Source: Trametopsis cervina
Lineage: Eukaryota; Basidiomycota; Agaricomycetes; Polyporales; Irpicaceae
Length of the DNA: 64,000 nucleotides
Direction: 5' to 3'
NCBI GenBank assembly: GCA_022385755.1
Contig: MU278387.1
Location: 93,438 to 157,437 of the forward strand
A program made the position numbers and the translations under genes. A model generated the notes under the pieces. That model ran no database searches and had not been told where the DNA came from. It saw only the letters and a list, made by a program, of their open reading frames with translations. Shown here piece after piece: positions 35,601-48,900 of this stretch (its first letter is position 1; each line of letters starts with the position of its first letter).

Positions 35601-37299
35601 TGGAATGTGATCGTCTTCAACGACTGAATGTCACCCGGCGACGACCCGAGGCGCAGGTACGTGAGCCCCATCATCACGCCGAGTACGATGCCCTGCGACG
35701 TGTGCCCAATCAGCTCTGGATACGCGCGCCACATGTTCCGGAAGGAGCGAGGGAGAAGGATGTACGTCTGTTGAAATACATTCGGACGCTTCGTCGCTGC
35801 GGGTGCGGCAGACGTTGCGACTTCGGGGCCTTCTGCCGCGGCTGCGAGAACCGAACCGTCCTCGAGTTTGGAGAGCCGCGAGAATCGCTGCCACGCCTTC
35901 TGCTTCCTGTTCTTCTCGGGATCGCCTGCAGAAGCAGGGCTTTCGACCGCCTCCAATCGCTCCTTCTCACTGAGATGTCGCTCGTTCCATGCCTGAACCA
36001 GTCTTTCGACCCGCTCCTTGCCCGCCTTCTCCTCACTTTCGTCTCTGGTGTCGACCGTGCTGATATCAATCAGAAAATCAAGTGGGTTCGTCTGCTCTTT
36101 CGGTGCATGCCCGAGCGCCCTGAACCACGGTAGACACTCTTGCGTCGCGCCTGAGTAGACCACCGACCCGCGCGTCATGAGAAGGATGCTGCTGAAGAGT
36201 GAATACGCATCTGAGCGAGGTTGATGCAGGGAGAGAATAATCGTGCGCCCTCGGCTGGCTAGCTTCGAAAGCGTCAGAAGGAGATGATATGCGGTGAAGG
36301 AATCTATCGTACGGTAGGGTCAGATAGGTCATATTCCGTTCATTGTGTGCGACGAACCTAATCCAGTCGTGACCTCGTCTAGGATCAACACGCTAGGAAA
36401 GCTGACAAGAACGCAGCCAATGCTCAGCCGCCTCTTTTCGCCACCAGATATTCCTTTACGTCCCACCGGGCCTGTTCCTCCAACGATAGTATCCGCACAC
36501 GCGAGCAGACCCAGCTCTTGTATCGTTTCTTCTACAATCTGCCCAATGTATGCATGCGCGGAGGTAGGTAGCCGTAGACGTGCAGCAGCTGCAAGAGTCT
36601 CGCGTACTGACGGCGGAATAACATTGATATCAGAATAATGATAATTAACTTATACCTTCGTACTTGACACTCACCGGTGAGATGCGGCAGCAAATAATCG
36701 TTTTGCCGCACAAACCCTACCACACTGCTGATCATCCCCTTCCTGAGCAGTCCTTCGGCTTGAGGTCCACCCTCTACTCTCGCAGGCAAGAAGCTGACCT
36801 TGCCGTGTACGATAGGCAGCCCCGCAAGTCGGTTTGCGACAGCATGCAACATCGTTGTCTTCCCCGAGCCAGAGCCACCAATAATAGCCATCATCTCGCC
36901 AGCCTTGATAGTCGCAGTGACATTCCTTATGATGAGGCCATCGCCCGTTTCTTCGGTTTCGTCGTCCGGTTTGGGCTTACTCTTGCGCGAGAGCGCACGG
37001 GTAATGGCTTGCGGGATCGGAATCGGGATGGGTGTGGGGATGTATAGCCTGTGTGGGGGGACACCGATGGATAGTTCGTGGACGAGGACATCGTACGAAG
37101 GCGGGGGCGGCAGCGAAAGGATGCGTTGTTCGTCTTCTTGATTGCTGGTTTCTCCAGCATCTTCGTGTCCGAATTGTGCTGGACTGTACTGTGCCTCTGA
37201 CTTTGTCGCACTGTCGACCCTTTCAGCATCCTTGGGCGAAGGCTCAGATGCCGGTCCTGCCTCCACCGTCGCTATTTTTTCTGACAATTGCTCCGCCAT
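32606..37299 (-). CDS. Full-size ABCG (White-type) transporter
   Basis: Minus-strand exons 37299-36675, 36606-36358, 36303-35297, 35237-34511, 34455-34232, 34176-34141, 34088-34021, 33965-33887, 33819-33458 and 33404-32606 give 1391 residues in the reverse order NBD-TMD-NBD-TMD. NBD1 has Walker A GGSGSGKTT (141-149), signature GISGGEKRRLSIG and Walker B ILDEVTTGLDS with LHQPRSD. NBD2 has GPSGSGKST, GISGGEKRRLSLACQ, VDEPTSGLDA and LHQPRSD. Both membrane domains show several hydrophobic helices. Unlike PDR pumps, both ATP sites look canonical apart from Val for Pro after the first Walker B. Inferred role: plasma- or vacuolar-membrane export of lipophilic compounds; the substrate is unknown. The chosen start MAEQLSEK is the first in-frame ATG. 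Confidence 0.92.
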
Positions 37300-39045
37300 A
37301 TTCCATGGGCTGCAATTATCTGAGTAAGCATACACTGCAGCATATACCAAGCATATACAACCTCTCAAAACAACTCACCAGCTTAGCCTACGTGGTTGAA
37401 TGTAGACTCTGAGCAGTGAGCGGTGCTGTAGAACGCGACTCGGTCACCGCACGGTGTAGGAGAGTGAGTGCCCAGAACGGGGCTTGAATCACGCGGGTCG
37501 ACCTGAGTTAGCTGCCCTGGGGCCATGTGGTTATAAAGTTCATGCCAGTCAGGCGCGATCCGTCTCTGAGAGTATGATTCATGGTGTAAAGCGATCTTGT
37601 TGACCGTACAAGAATGAAGTGCTCTACATACTCAATGTGAAATGAATGTTCTCAGGCGAGAGCTTTCGGCCACCGCCGCACCCCGAAAGGCAAACGCGCT
37701 TGGATGTTCGCGGTCCGCTGCTTCCTTACAACAACTTCCACCACCACGAATTCGAGGTCTACCATGTCTTCGCCTTCCGGAATATCATCGCTCACTCTGT
37801 ACCGCGAAGCCTGCGGAAATGAAGTCATCGTGCCGGAGTGGGGATTCCATCCAGTTTACAAGTGCCCACCACATGTCAATCACGAGCGCAATGAGTACAT
37901 AGGATCCAGGCTCCTGGAATTCATGCCTTGTAGTGGTCAACTCGGACGCGCTAGGGTGCACAGTCATGGACCGCTGTGATTACTCTGAATGCGCTGCTCT
38001 TACCAACCGGTGAAATACCTGTGTGGTGCGTCTACGGTTATCCCCGCCTCAGCCGCTTCTCAACTGATGTTTTGACCTCAGCTCTCATTCAAACGTTGTG
38101 TTGTGATGCACGCCCTGGGAAACATTGCCCCAGCGCTGTGATATCGCCCTGCGTGAAGCATGCTGCTTGATGTCTTGAGAAGCGTTGGGGCACAGCGTCA
38201 AGCCATGTGAATACCACACGGCGAAATCTTCACAATCAGACAGATATGCTCAGCCCCCGACAACAGATCAAGCTCGAACGTGCACTTGAGATATCCGCTT
38301 GTGAAGCGGGACACTCTGCAGGACTGGAACGGACTCTCGCACCTCTAGAGTGACCCAGCTGGGCCCCGTCGTTCGCAGTGGCTGATATCACCGACACCCG
38401 GGAAGCGTACGCTTATGAGCTTGATGGACTTGCAGTGGATATCACCACAAATTATACCACGCCCTCACGGCCCCGAATCGTCTAGGTCCGAGCAAGATTT
38501 ATTGGGGTACTGTATACTGAACACAGAATATCGAGTATTGAATGTCAGTGTTTGCTATTCTTAGCAGTGTCTGTATTACTGTGCATACGACGCAAGGGTG
38601 TCTGTGTCTTTGAGAATTGAATGTCAGAATGTGCCGACATAGTTCGCATTGCCATTTCACTTTCCATAGCCCGCCGCGCTGTGCAGAGCGTAGTACGCGA
38701 CCCGTAGGGCGTCGACGACAGGGCGCCCTTGTGCGGACAGGCCAAACGAGGTGATTGACTGATGGTAACACTCAGCTTCTCCTTGCCGTTCACCCGCCAA
38801 CCGCTCACTTACCCCGAACAACATGAGAAGAGAAGCGAGAAAAGACGAATTGTCAGTGTATCAGCGGACTTATCATTTTTAAGAATGTTCCTATGTTGGC
38901 GAGCCGGACGGACGCTCGTTCTCGACCGTAGCATATAGGCACCTCATGCTGATCGCTGCCCTGGTGAGCACCCGTGCCTTTCTCTGCATCGCCGCCCGCA
39001 ACACAACCCACCCTTCCAACCAAGTACGCTCGCTTGCAGGAAGCC
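37300..39045. other. Intergenic / no convincing gene
   Basis: This lies between divergently transcribed genes (ABCG on minus, DUF1365 on plus) and so holds both promoters. A 71-codon plus-strand frame starting at 37764 in a good ACCATG context has no recognisable motif and is left uncalled. A CATATAGG element near 38930 may be the DUF1365-gene TATA box. Confidence 0.4.
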
Positions 39046-40886
39046 ATGGCGTCCACAGACAACGTCGACGAGTTCGCATACACCGGCTACGTCGTGCAGA
39101 ACAAGCTCTCGCACAGCCGCCTCATCCCGAAAGAGTCCAAGCACACGTTCGTCTACAGCACGCCGTACCTATGCGTGTCGCTCAATGCGCTCGAGTCGCA
39201 CAAGCTCGACAAGGGCAACGGCTGGCTGTTCGGCTATGGCGGTATCGCAGGGCGCATCACGGGCCTGCGCGAGTCGACTTACATGCAGCCCGCTGCCTTT
39301 CCTGGACAGACAATCAAGCAGAAGATTGAAGTCGTTCTGAAGCGGAGGGGATATGATCTGAGTGAGCTGGAGGATGTGTGGATGTTGACGATGCCGGCAT
39401 ACTTGGGATATGAGGGCATGAACCCCCTGACGACGTACTTTGCCTACAAGAAGGACGGCAGCCCGTGGATGGTCATTCTCGAGGTCCGCTGCACTCTCTT
39501 CATCCCAGCTACTTGTACTCACGTAATGACAGATTCACAATACATTTTACGAGCGACACGTTCATATCCTTGAGGTGAACGAGTCGAGTCGCGTACCAAA
39601 AGAATCGCACAAAGGGTGAATATCCATTTACCATCCTGCTCGTCTTCTCTAACATGTCTGGCAGGTACGACTACCACTGGCTATTCCCCCGCGAGTTCCA
39701 TGTATCCCCCTTCAACGACCGCTCCGGCTTTTATGGCATATCAGTCGTCCTGCCGTTCGACTCAGCGCCCTCACCAGCAAACGGTCCCCCGCCTACCCCT
39801 CGGGGACGCATCCGCGTTGATTTGTTTACAGAGAGTACCAAAGACCCCAGCGTGCCTGGCCCGCTCAAGCTCATTGCAACTGTCGACCCACAGACCGCTG
39901 TCCCATTCACTTCAAGTGCTCTTGTCAACAGTCTAGCGGTGCAACCTATCGTCCTACTGCTCGCCTGGAGCCGTATTCTCTACAACGCATGGGTCCTGCA
40001 CTACGTCAAGCACCTCGACGTGTTCGTCCGCCCCGAGCCGAGGCCGGCGGTGCCCAATTGGGCGACAGACAAGTTCGAGGAGAGCGATGTGCAGGAGGGT
40101 GAGGCCGATGCGTCCGCGCGCGTCCTGCTGAAGAACAACGGCGCGTATACTCTCTCGCTCGACCTCCGCAACGAAGGCACGCAGACAGTCTCCGGTGGTG
40201 TTGGCTGGCAGTCCGAAACGAGCGCAGAGGCGTTCGCGCGCAAGCGCGTCGAGGAGTTCCTCAAGCGGCGCGTGCAGGAGCTCGGCATTGACGTCCTCTT
40301 CGTCCCTGCAAACCCCGCGATCCCACAACGCCACTTCCGCCCGACACAGTTCTTCTCGGACGAGAAGCCAGGCAGTGCGAAGACGAAGAAACTCACGATC
40401 TCGCACGCGAGCTCGACAGTCTTCGCGACGCTGTTCATGACGCCGAGCGCCGAGTACGCGCTCGCGATGGGCGAGCGCGAGCAGCAATTCTCCGTGTCCG
40501 ACCGCGAACTGTTCCTGCGCGTATTCTCGTCAGAGGACGCACGCACGGACGGGCAGGAGATGTCCCGCGCGCAGCGTCTCCGTGTGTCGCAGATCCCCGC
40601 GTCGTCGGCGGTGGCGACGTACGCTGTACCCTCAACGCATGCGATTGAGCCAAGTGGCACGTATCTGTACGTGCTCACGCTCTGGACGCTCCTGAACACG
40701 TTCTTCATTGACTGGTACACGGAACTGATATACCGGGCTTTGGGCGCGCGGTTCGTGGCGGGCCAGGAGCCGTGGGGATGGAGAGTTTGGGAGCGCGTCG
40801 GCGGTAGCGGATCGAAGATGCACGAGTATTTGGAGAAGAACGTGCATGAGGAGGGGTATGTCATCGGGAGCGTTAGAACCGTATGA
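39046..40886 (+). CDS. DUF1365 family protein
   Basis: Exons 39046-39483, 39533-39615 and 39665-40886 give 580 residues; both introns are 49 nt. The N-terminal half carries the DUF1365 pattern: YTGYVVQNKLSHSRLIP, FVYSTPYLCV, LLTMPAYLGYEGMNPLTTYF-like text, HNTFYERHVHIL, and HWLFPREFHVSPFN. The C-terminal half is specific to fungi, with a hydrophobic segment (LVNSLAVQPIVLLLAWSRIL) and a later one around LWTLLNTFFIDW, so membrane association is likely. In bacteria DUF1365 genes sit beside cyclopropane-fatty-acid-type methyltransferases; no such neighbour exists here, and the biochemical function is unknown. The start has a strong GCCATGG context. Confidence 0.85.
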
Positions 40887-41674
40887 ACAACCGTGCTTGC
40901 AGTGATTAGGTTGTCGGGATAGACGTGTCGCGCTTATGTTGTCTTTATTGTGTAGCCTATGGATGTATTAGAGATCGTATTTAGATTATTAGACTGTTTG
41001 GGCATTTGTAAAACGTCCTCGAACAGCGTCCCAGCCAGGGAAGATAACCGTGTTCGCGGGCTTGAAATGAGCTAGCGCTGTAGAAACAGAGCATGTTGAT
41101 CGTGTTTGTGTTGGTGTTCACTCAAAGGCGGCATACCATTACAGCATCATGCACTCAGCAGGTCCTGCTTTGGTATGTTATTATATGGCTTGCTGCATAT
41201 TGATGTACGGATGTGGAAAGAACCAGCAAGACATTTTCGCAGTGGATTGAAGGATATATCGCGTATTCACGTGACCGCGTCGCACCCAAGGTGAGGAGGA
41301 AAACGGGCCCCTGCGAGCCAAGTACGACGCTCATGAATGCGCGGCTCGACGAGGATACACGTAGAAATAGTATCGACATGGTAGCGGCGAACGACCGGCG
41401 GTCACACTGGTAAGTGCAATGGGAGCGAAGGCGTGCCGACGGACGGAGTCTGAACATTCCGACATCTTGTCTGTCGGAGTGCGTCATCATTTCTGCGGCG
41501 CCTAGAATGCCCCGTGTCTGACACCGCGAGCTCAAGTGTACCGTGTGTTGGTGTGACTACTGTGCTCTCACTCCGTTCCCGTCCTCAACACACGAACGGG
41601 CGATCTGGTATCGCAGGTGCAGACTATTGCAGCGCTCCCAAGTTCACAATACCCATTCCTCTCGAGGCGCGACT
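40887..41674. other. Intergenic spacer
   Basis: No supported gene. It holds the DUF1365-gene 3' flank and the upstream region of the RhoGAP gene. Confidence 0.4.
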
Positions 41675-44351
41675 ATGGACTCGCCAGCTCCTCGTACACT
41701 GAGGGAGCGAATTGCCTTACTGGCATCCAACGTCAACAAACCGCTTTCTTCTGGGCCTTCATCCCCAGTGACCCGCAGCTATGTCCCGCGGATAAATCCT
41801 CCAAAGCGGCGGGCGCCCCCTCCCATACCGCCCAAGCGGTCTGTCGCAACTTTCAGCGGAGAGAGTGCCTATAAGGAGGACAGAGTGCAGGAGGTTATGA
41901 CCCGTGTCATCTTTCAGGCTGGTGTCGACTACGAGTCAGTGTTATTCCTGAACGCTATGCCTGTTTGACCGAAACCGTGACGACAACGTTCCCCACTGCT
42001 ACCTAGGACACGACCAATGTATGTTTGCATGTATTGCTGGTGTGTGATATGAGGGGAATGACCGGATGCCATGTTTCCTTGTTGCGCAGGGTAGTCATGA
42101 ACGCCTCAGCACTGCCGGATCCCAAAGAGGTTTCTTATGACCTCTTGCTGAGGTGTGTCCTACATACGCTTTGCTGCCCCCTACACAGACCTTAACACAT
42201 CTATCCGCGTCTCATCAGTCGGATTCTGGCTTATCTGAATTTGTACGGTGTGTGGATAGTCTGTCCACGGTGTTCTTTTGTTGAACTCTGAGACTCGTCA
42301 CAGTTGAGTCGGACTATACAGTCGTCTTCTTTGCAGCCGGCGGCCGAAATGCACCAGGTTGGAACTGGGTGTGGAAGGCCTACCGCAGCTTGAGCCGCAA
42401 GTACCGAAAGAATCTGAAGCGATTGGTGCGTTCCCGCTCCCTACATTGTTTTGATTGGCGGAGGGAGAAATGATCATACGCAATGCTCGATTGTTGTGTT
42501 TGCGGCGGTAGCTATCCGTTGATACAAACGCATCGCATATAAGCATGGAAGCGCACAATGCATTGCCTGCCCCTCTCCTTCACTCCCTATCTATACTACG
42601 TGCTCACGACTTTTCACGCCCCCCTAGTTTATTGTACATTCAAATTTCTTTACCAAAAGTCTGTCTATTTTGCCTGACGGTGGCGTTCGAAATGACTGAC
42701 TCCGTCGACAGTGTTATTCTCGTTAGCCGGGGCAATTATAAGGTCAGTAAGCAGTCCAGGTAGAGCTACAGGATTGTTTTTTGCTCACTTGGCTATGTAG
42801 CCCCAAATTCTTTCGCAAGATAACATACGTGAATACCCTATCCGATTTGGCGGTCCAGGTTCCCATCACACAAATTGACATTCCGCCTGCTGTATACCAG
42901 TAAGTACGTCTCCGTCTGCCCTGGAAAACTTATGAATGCATTGAATAGAGAGAATTTGAAGTATGAGAGACAAATTACGATGCCCACGACGACACATGCG
43001 GACCTATTTGGAGTACCGTTGGAGGAACTCATGGGCTTCGATGGAGAGAAAGGCGGGATACCAAGAGTGGTGAAGGATTGCATACAGTATCTGCGAGAGA
43101 CAGGTATGCCGACCCCTTGCTACATAATGACAAGCCCTTACACCAATCCTGCAGGATTGATGGATGAGGGACTGTTCCGACGGTCGCCTAGTTCTGCATT
43201 ACTCAGACAAGTTCAACAGGCTTACGACCGAGGTATGTGGCAGCCGCTCTGTATCCACAAGCCGTGCTCACCTGGGAAAAGGCAACGTTGTCTCGTTGAA
43301 TACGTTTGCGGATCCTCATCTGGCAGCAGTGCTTCTCAAGAAGTATCTGCGAGACTTGCCTGACCCCATCTTCCCGGAGAACGTATATCCACTAATTCGT
43401 CATTGCCCACTACCGCATGATCCCACCGATATGTCCGGTGTTCAATACATCCGAGAAACTCTTCTTCCTGCGCTAGTGCCATGCGCAACCATTCTCCTCA
43501 GTTATGTCATCCGTGAGTGCAGCCCACGTTCGAAATATCATTCAGATCGTTATATACTATTTTCTACAGACCTTCTTCATGAAGTTTCACAACGGAACGC
43601 GTCGAATAAGATGGATGCCAACAACCTTGCCGTGGTGATCTGCCCCAATCTAGTAAAGGGCTCAAACCCTATGAAAGACGTCATGATATGTGCCATTCCA
43701 AACGGCCCATCGCTTCATGCCTCAGCACGTCCTTCCATCTCAGATGCCTCGGAAGAGGGAAGGACGACTCTCGGTCAGATCATCAAGCTTTGCATCGAGC
43801 GTTATTATGAGGTATTTGACGAAACGCGGGATCCTGCTGAAGCACACCAAATCATCGAAGCCAGTTCATACCTCCAGGGCCCTGTCTCACCTTCCCTCCA
43901 CTCTCACCCCTCACGGAATCGCGATAGCATTATCGACGATGATGAAGACATAGACGACGCCATGCTGGTCATGCCGCTCGGTCCGAACGCCCACTCGCGT
44001 GCGCCGCCACCGCCAAGTGCATGGGGATCGCCTGGGACCATGTCAGGGACGACGAAATTCACGCCGCGACATCGCGAGTCAAACTCGAAAGATTTTACGT
44101 CGGCAAGATCAGTGTTCAGTGCTGCACCATCGACGACTGGCACACCGTTTGGGACAGTGAGCAGAGCAAAGTCGATGATCAGCATTGAAAAAGGCGGGGG
44201 AACATCACGGAAGGGCTCGATATCGATTGGGAGGGGGACACTGAAGAAGGGGAGTGGATCAAGCGTAGAGACGATAGGTATCACTGCGAGCGGTTTCTTC
44301 TCGCCTCCGTCGTCTGCACCTCCAATCCCTACTCTACCACCACGACCATGA
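41675..44351 (+). CDS. Sec14-RhoGAP domain protein
   Basis: Twelve exons (41675-41934, 42007-42018, 42090-42152, 42219-42247, 42304-42425, 42628-42658, 42712-42742, 42801-42899, 42949-43103, 43155-43232, 43282-43512, 43570-44351) give 630 residues. A CRAL-TRIO/Sec14-like domain covers about residues 75-235 (VVMNASALPDP, DYTVVFFAAGG, VWKAYRSLSRKYRKNLK). A RhoGAP domain follows at about 236-430, with FGVPLEEL, the arginine-finger loop EGLFRRS (R276/R277), LLKKYLRDLPDPIFP, and MDANNLAVVICPNL. The tail is Ser/Pro-rich. The order matches p50RhoGAP and yeast Ecm25. Role by family: switching off Rho/Cdc42 GTPases at membranes. The second exon is only 12 nt, and intron 5 is unusually long at 202 nt. 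The N-terminus has the motif LRERIALL, also seen in the 46-50.5 kb actin-patch protein. Confidence 0.92.
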
Positions 44352-44539
44352 TCTGTCAGTGCAGTGGGCTCATATTCCTATCTTTGTTCTGATATTGTAG
44401 TGTACAGGTTCCGATAGTATTTATACGCTTGTATATTGTACATTAAATTGAATCGCACTCTAGTAGCTCTGCTAGTTCTTCGTAACAACACATCATGGGT
44501 ACCGATCCCGTTCAACGGGAAGTAGAATCATCAAGGTAT

Positions 44540-45073
44540 TCAGAACCAGCCCTGTGTCTCCTTTTCCACCCGTGTGATAGCGTCGTACAGTAACGCCTCG
44601 TTCTGTGCTCTCTGCAAGATAGCAACGATCCACAACTTCTTCTCTTGCCAGAGCGGGTACGAGGAATTCATGCTCGGGGATTCCATTTCGGCAATCTGTG
44701 CAATCCGGATGCGACTCTTGAAGGATAGTCGAGATAGTTCGATGACCTTTGCCCCAAGTGATTTGGCATGCTCCAAATCATACAGTGTTGAGATCGATGC
44801 CCCGTTCCACCGGCAGCTCTCTGAACTCACGGACGGCGTAAGCTCGATAATTCGGAGGCGCTGATATGGGGCCGCGGAATGGACCGTACGAGGACCGACC
44901 TCCCATGCGAGGAACATGCGACGAACTTGTTTCAAGTCAGGTTCGACGACGAGGATGAGGTTTTCGAAATCCTGGCGTTCATAAAATTTGGGATGTTCCG
45001 TCATGTCTAGCGGCCGGAATATATTGTCTTCTTGACACTGAGGTGGCTCTGGAAGGGAGGCCGTAGAAGACAT
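44540..45073 (-). CDS. Hypothetical protein, 177 residues
   Basis: A single-exon frame starting MSSTASLPEPP and ending TQGWF. The composition is protein-like, with no signal peptide, membrane segment or known motif. A TATA box at 45174-45181 is correctly placed about 100 bp upstream, which supports this start over the ATG-less extension upstream. I do not recognise a family; it may be restricted to basidiomycetes. It converges on the RhoGAP gene, with only ~190 bp between the stops. Confidence 0.6.
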   Translation of the reverse strand: MSSTASLPEPPQCQEDNIFRPLDMTEHPKFYERQDFENLILVVEPDLKQVRRMFLAWEVGPRTVHSAAPYQRLRIIELTPSVSSESCRWNGASISTLYDLEHAKSLGAKVIELSRLSFKSRIRIAQIAEMESPSMNSSYPLWQEKKLWIVAILQRAQNEALLYDAITRVEKETQGWF

Positions 45074-45960
45074 GTCTAGGTGGAGGTTGTGAAGCTGACT
45101 GGGGTCTGGAGTTGTGAAGCTGAATGCTGTCTGGGTCTGTGAGGGTGCGTAGACACCTTTCAAGATGACGGCCTTTTATATTGTTTCTGAGATGGCCACT
45201 GGCAACGGCGCTAATATATGTGGCCATGGCCAAACGTCCCGTGTAGACGGCCATGTCAGGTGTATATTGCGCCAATGCTAGCCTCAATGGCCCAAACATG
45301 GCTGCTAGTCCGGCCGGGGCGAGTCAATACTGCTTCGCTCTCGCTCTCGCCGATGAACTATACCAGGAACGAACGGAAGTCAATTGTTGACCCTATCTTT
45401 CTTGTGCAACACCAGCGCTGTATAAAGTTGAGTGGGAGTAAGAGGTTGCTGTGTATAACGTAGACTCGCCTTCACATGTCGGAGCGAGTCTATGAAGTAG
45501 ATTCTGTATCTAATTCAATCTCGGATTCTCCGCGCAATTTCCAATTCCACAACGCGCGATGCGGTAGCGGTTAGAAATATGGCCATACAATGGCAACGCG
45601 AATATATCACACTGCTCCTAGACACTTACTTTCATGCGCTTTAAATATTGAATTGCGCGGAAACGCGCATGACCGACTGCGTAATCATGTCAATGCGTCT
45701 ATAGAAGAACACATACCTAGATTCTCGCGGAACTGTGTCTCGTTTCGTGGTGTTCTCCATATTATAATGTATAGGTATCTCAGAAGGGAAGTAGTACAAG
45801 TCGGCTATGTCTTTATACGCAATATTATGCTTCCAAAACGCGGAAAATCTGTGTGACAATATGTCGGTGCCCTGAGTGGGTAATCTGATAGACTGGACAC
45901 ACCTTGACAGAACCGCTCTTCAAATCCTCCAGGCGATAACTAACTGATTCCACGCTCTAC
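45074..45960. other. Intergenic, promoter of the 177-residue gene
   Basis: AT-rich sequence without a supported gene. The minus-strand TATA box at 45174-45181 (AATATAAAAGG on the minus strand) serves the hypothetical gene. Confidence 0.4.
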
Positions 45961-48900
45961 TTAAACGTTAGCAATGAACTTTGGGCGATACTGCAATTGA
46001 CGAACATCGTGTCCCACGTGTTGATTGGCCTGGAATGCTTTCACCTTCGACTTCTTCACCTCAAAGTCGCCAATGATAGCAAAAACAGGTTCCCCACTCC
46101 CAACGGTCTGGTTATAAATTTGCAAACCCTTGTGCCCCTTGAGCTTGGCATCGTGCACCGTGATGATATCTCCTGGCATTATGTCTGTAGTATGTCTTAG
46201 CACGGAGGCGCCAGATTGCTCGTAGATCAGATATCCGAAGGAGTTATAGGGCGGGGAAGGCTTTGACGCATTGGGAACCTGATTAAGCACCGCGTCGATG
46301 AACCCGATGTATGATCGGTCACCAATGAGTGATTTGCGCGACTTCTCATATAAAGTGGTCGCTATCTCGTGAATCTGGACGCCGACTCGTCCCCACTGCG
46401 CTATCAGCTCGTCTGAGGAAAGAGTCGTCGAGCCAGACGGAGCGGCATGGCCTGCGGATGGCTCTGAAGTTTCTCTGGTTGGAGGCTGGGGATATTGTGT
46501 AGAATCCTCTGACCATTGACCTGATAAAGATAAGTCGGTTTCGCCACCGAAGTCGACCGTAGACTCCCATTGAGATGTGACCGATGCAGACAAATCGGCA
46601 GGAGGTGGCGGGGGTGGAGGTACACCACGCTTAGGCGGCCCTTTCTTCAAGCTAACCGAGCGTGGAGGAGGTAAAGGAGGAGGTTCTTCTGTAGCGTCGG
46701 CTTCGTCGACCATCACAAAATCTCCATGCGAGTGCATGGGGGGCAAAGGAGGCCGTGATACGGTGGGGGGTACGGGTGGTCGAGCAGTTGGTACAGGAGG
46801 ACGAGGAATAGAAGAACTTCTGATAGGTTGCGGGATTGAAGTGCGCCTCACCTCTCTCGACGGTATGGGTGGCGGTTGTGCATCATCAGCATCCAGATGC
46901 GTAAGTTCTTCCAGTTCGCTTTCTTCTGCTTCCACTTGCACACCGTCACTCGGACTTTCGGACTCAGGCTCTGATTCTTCGTGAGCCTGGTCTCTGGAAG
47001 GAGGATTGACAGAAGCATGTCTAGGAGGCGGACCTGCAGATGCTCTGGGAGGGGGTGGAGGAGGTATTTCTTCGTCCTCGTCTTCAGTCGGTTCTACTGA
47101 AGGCGGTGCAGGTACTCCAGGGGAAACTGGTGCTGCGGAGGGTAGCATACCAAAGCGCATACCTCCCATACCGGCCAGTCTCGCAGCAATCCGCTGCCTC
47201 CTTGCCGCCTCATCTTCCTCTGCCTCTTCGTTGGCACCGGGTTCTGTGTGATCATCATGCTCGGACTGTTCTTCCTTACTCGATTCTTCCTCTACGTGGT
47301 CTAGTTCTGGGGGAGGTGGAGGCCGTCGTCCAACAGGCGGTGGCGCGCCGAACTTGATTCCGCCAAGTTTGGCCATACGTTCAGCAAGCGTTTGGCGTCG
47401 TGCTTGAGCATCGTCCTCTTCGGTCGATTGGACTTGGGAAATTTCTGCTGGCTGAGTAGAGGCAGAGGCAGCGGCTTCGCGTGTGGGGGGGAATTCTGGA
47501 CTGGCAGGACTCAGTGCTGGAGGGAAATGCATCGCCGGAGTAGTCTTCTGAGGGCTATGGAAGGCTGGATCAATTGGGTCTGAAAGCTTATCAGTTATAA
47601 TATAAGCACAAGTCGCAAAGCATAGAACACTGACCACCATCGGAGTCATCCAAAACCTCGTGCTCGGATGTTACTGCTACCACTGGAAGCTCAACCTACA
47701 ATACATCAATTTTCAGTTTAAAGAACGGCCATGCTTGGAAACTTACCGTTTCGGGTTCCGGATCCCGCGACAATTCCTCTTCTTCTGGAGGGGCCAATGG
47801 GGCCTCGTCTTCCTCAGAGTAGTCACTAGATTCAGCTGCCAATTCTTGGACATCATCGCCTTCTGCATTGGTCTCTACCTCCACAGTCGGTGGAAGAACT
47901 GTCGGCGGTGGGGGCAAAGCTCGTCGAGGGATCTCCGTGGAGAGCCTCCGGGGAGGTACGTAAGGTAGTTCATGCGAAGGAATCGCTGACGCTTCAACAG
48001 ATCCTTCTGCCTCTGTCTGACCGACATCGACATGCAGACGAGGTTGAGTCTGAGCAGGAGCAGGTTGATGTTGCGAGGCAGGCAACGATTCTTCAACTGC
48101 GTTACCGCCTCCGATATGCTGAGGTTCAACGGGAGAATAGGCAGATTTGGCTGACACCGGCGAAATGATGGGACTAGAGGCGGACGGCTCCTGAGGAATC
48201 GCTGGAATGGCTCGCGGTGGAGGCGGCAGCGAGGCTCGTTTAGGTGGGGGCAAAGATACTCTCCTTGGCGGTGGAGGCGGGGCCGGTTCTGCCGCTGGGG
48301 CGGGTACATGTATATCTTCTTCTCTCTGAGCCTGCTCGATTGTAGATTCTACATACTCGTCTTCATCTCTCGAAAGCTCTTGATCATGGCGGAGAGGTTC
48401 ATGATAGCTGTCCGGCGACATTTCACGATAAACTTCGTTAGCATCCTCCACTTCGCTCTCTGGCTCCGCATGCAAGGTATGGGAGAGGGCATAAGCGTTC
48501 TCAGAAAGCATACTATCTGGATCTACAAGCAAACATGCGGATATCAATCCTAAGGATATATATTTGGGTACTAGGTAGGGAAAATCAATTACCGTCCGGC
48601 TTCTCTTCAAGTTCTTCTTGCTCTGCTACAATGTTCCCATCCTGGATACTCTCCGGTTCGGTTGGCTTAGGGGAAAATGAGACGGGAGGAACAACGGCTT
48701 CCGCCACGGGTGATGTGATGCTTTGGACGCTTGTCCGCCTTCCTGAACCTGCAGAGGAGAGTGCAGAATATGAGTCTGTACTACCCTGGCGGGTGCTCTG
48801 ACGGCGAGGGGGCAGAGGCGACGGGACGTCTGGTTCATCAGCTGTAGTAGTTTGCGAAGTGAGCTCAGTTGGTGAAACGGAAGCTTTGCGGATAGGAGGC

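Noticed and set aside
10322..37299. A secondary-metabolite gene cluster
   Set aside because: No backbone synthase or pathway regulator is present; only tailoring-type genes.
37764..37979. 71-codon plus-strand gene with ACCATG start
   Set aside because: Only context of the start is good; no recognisable content.
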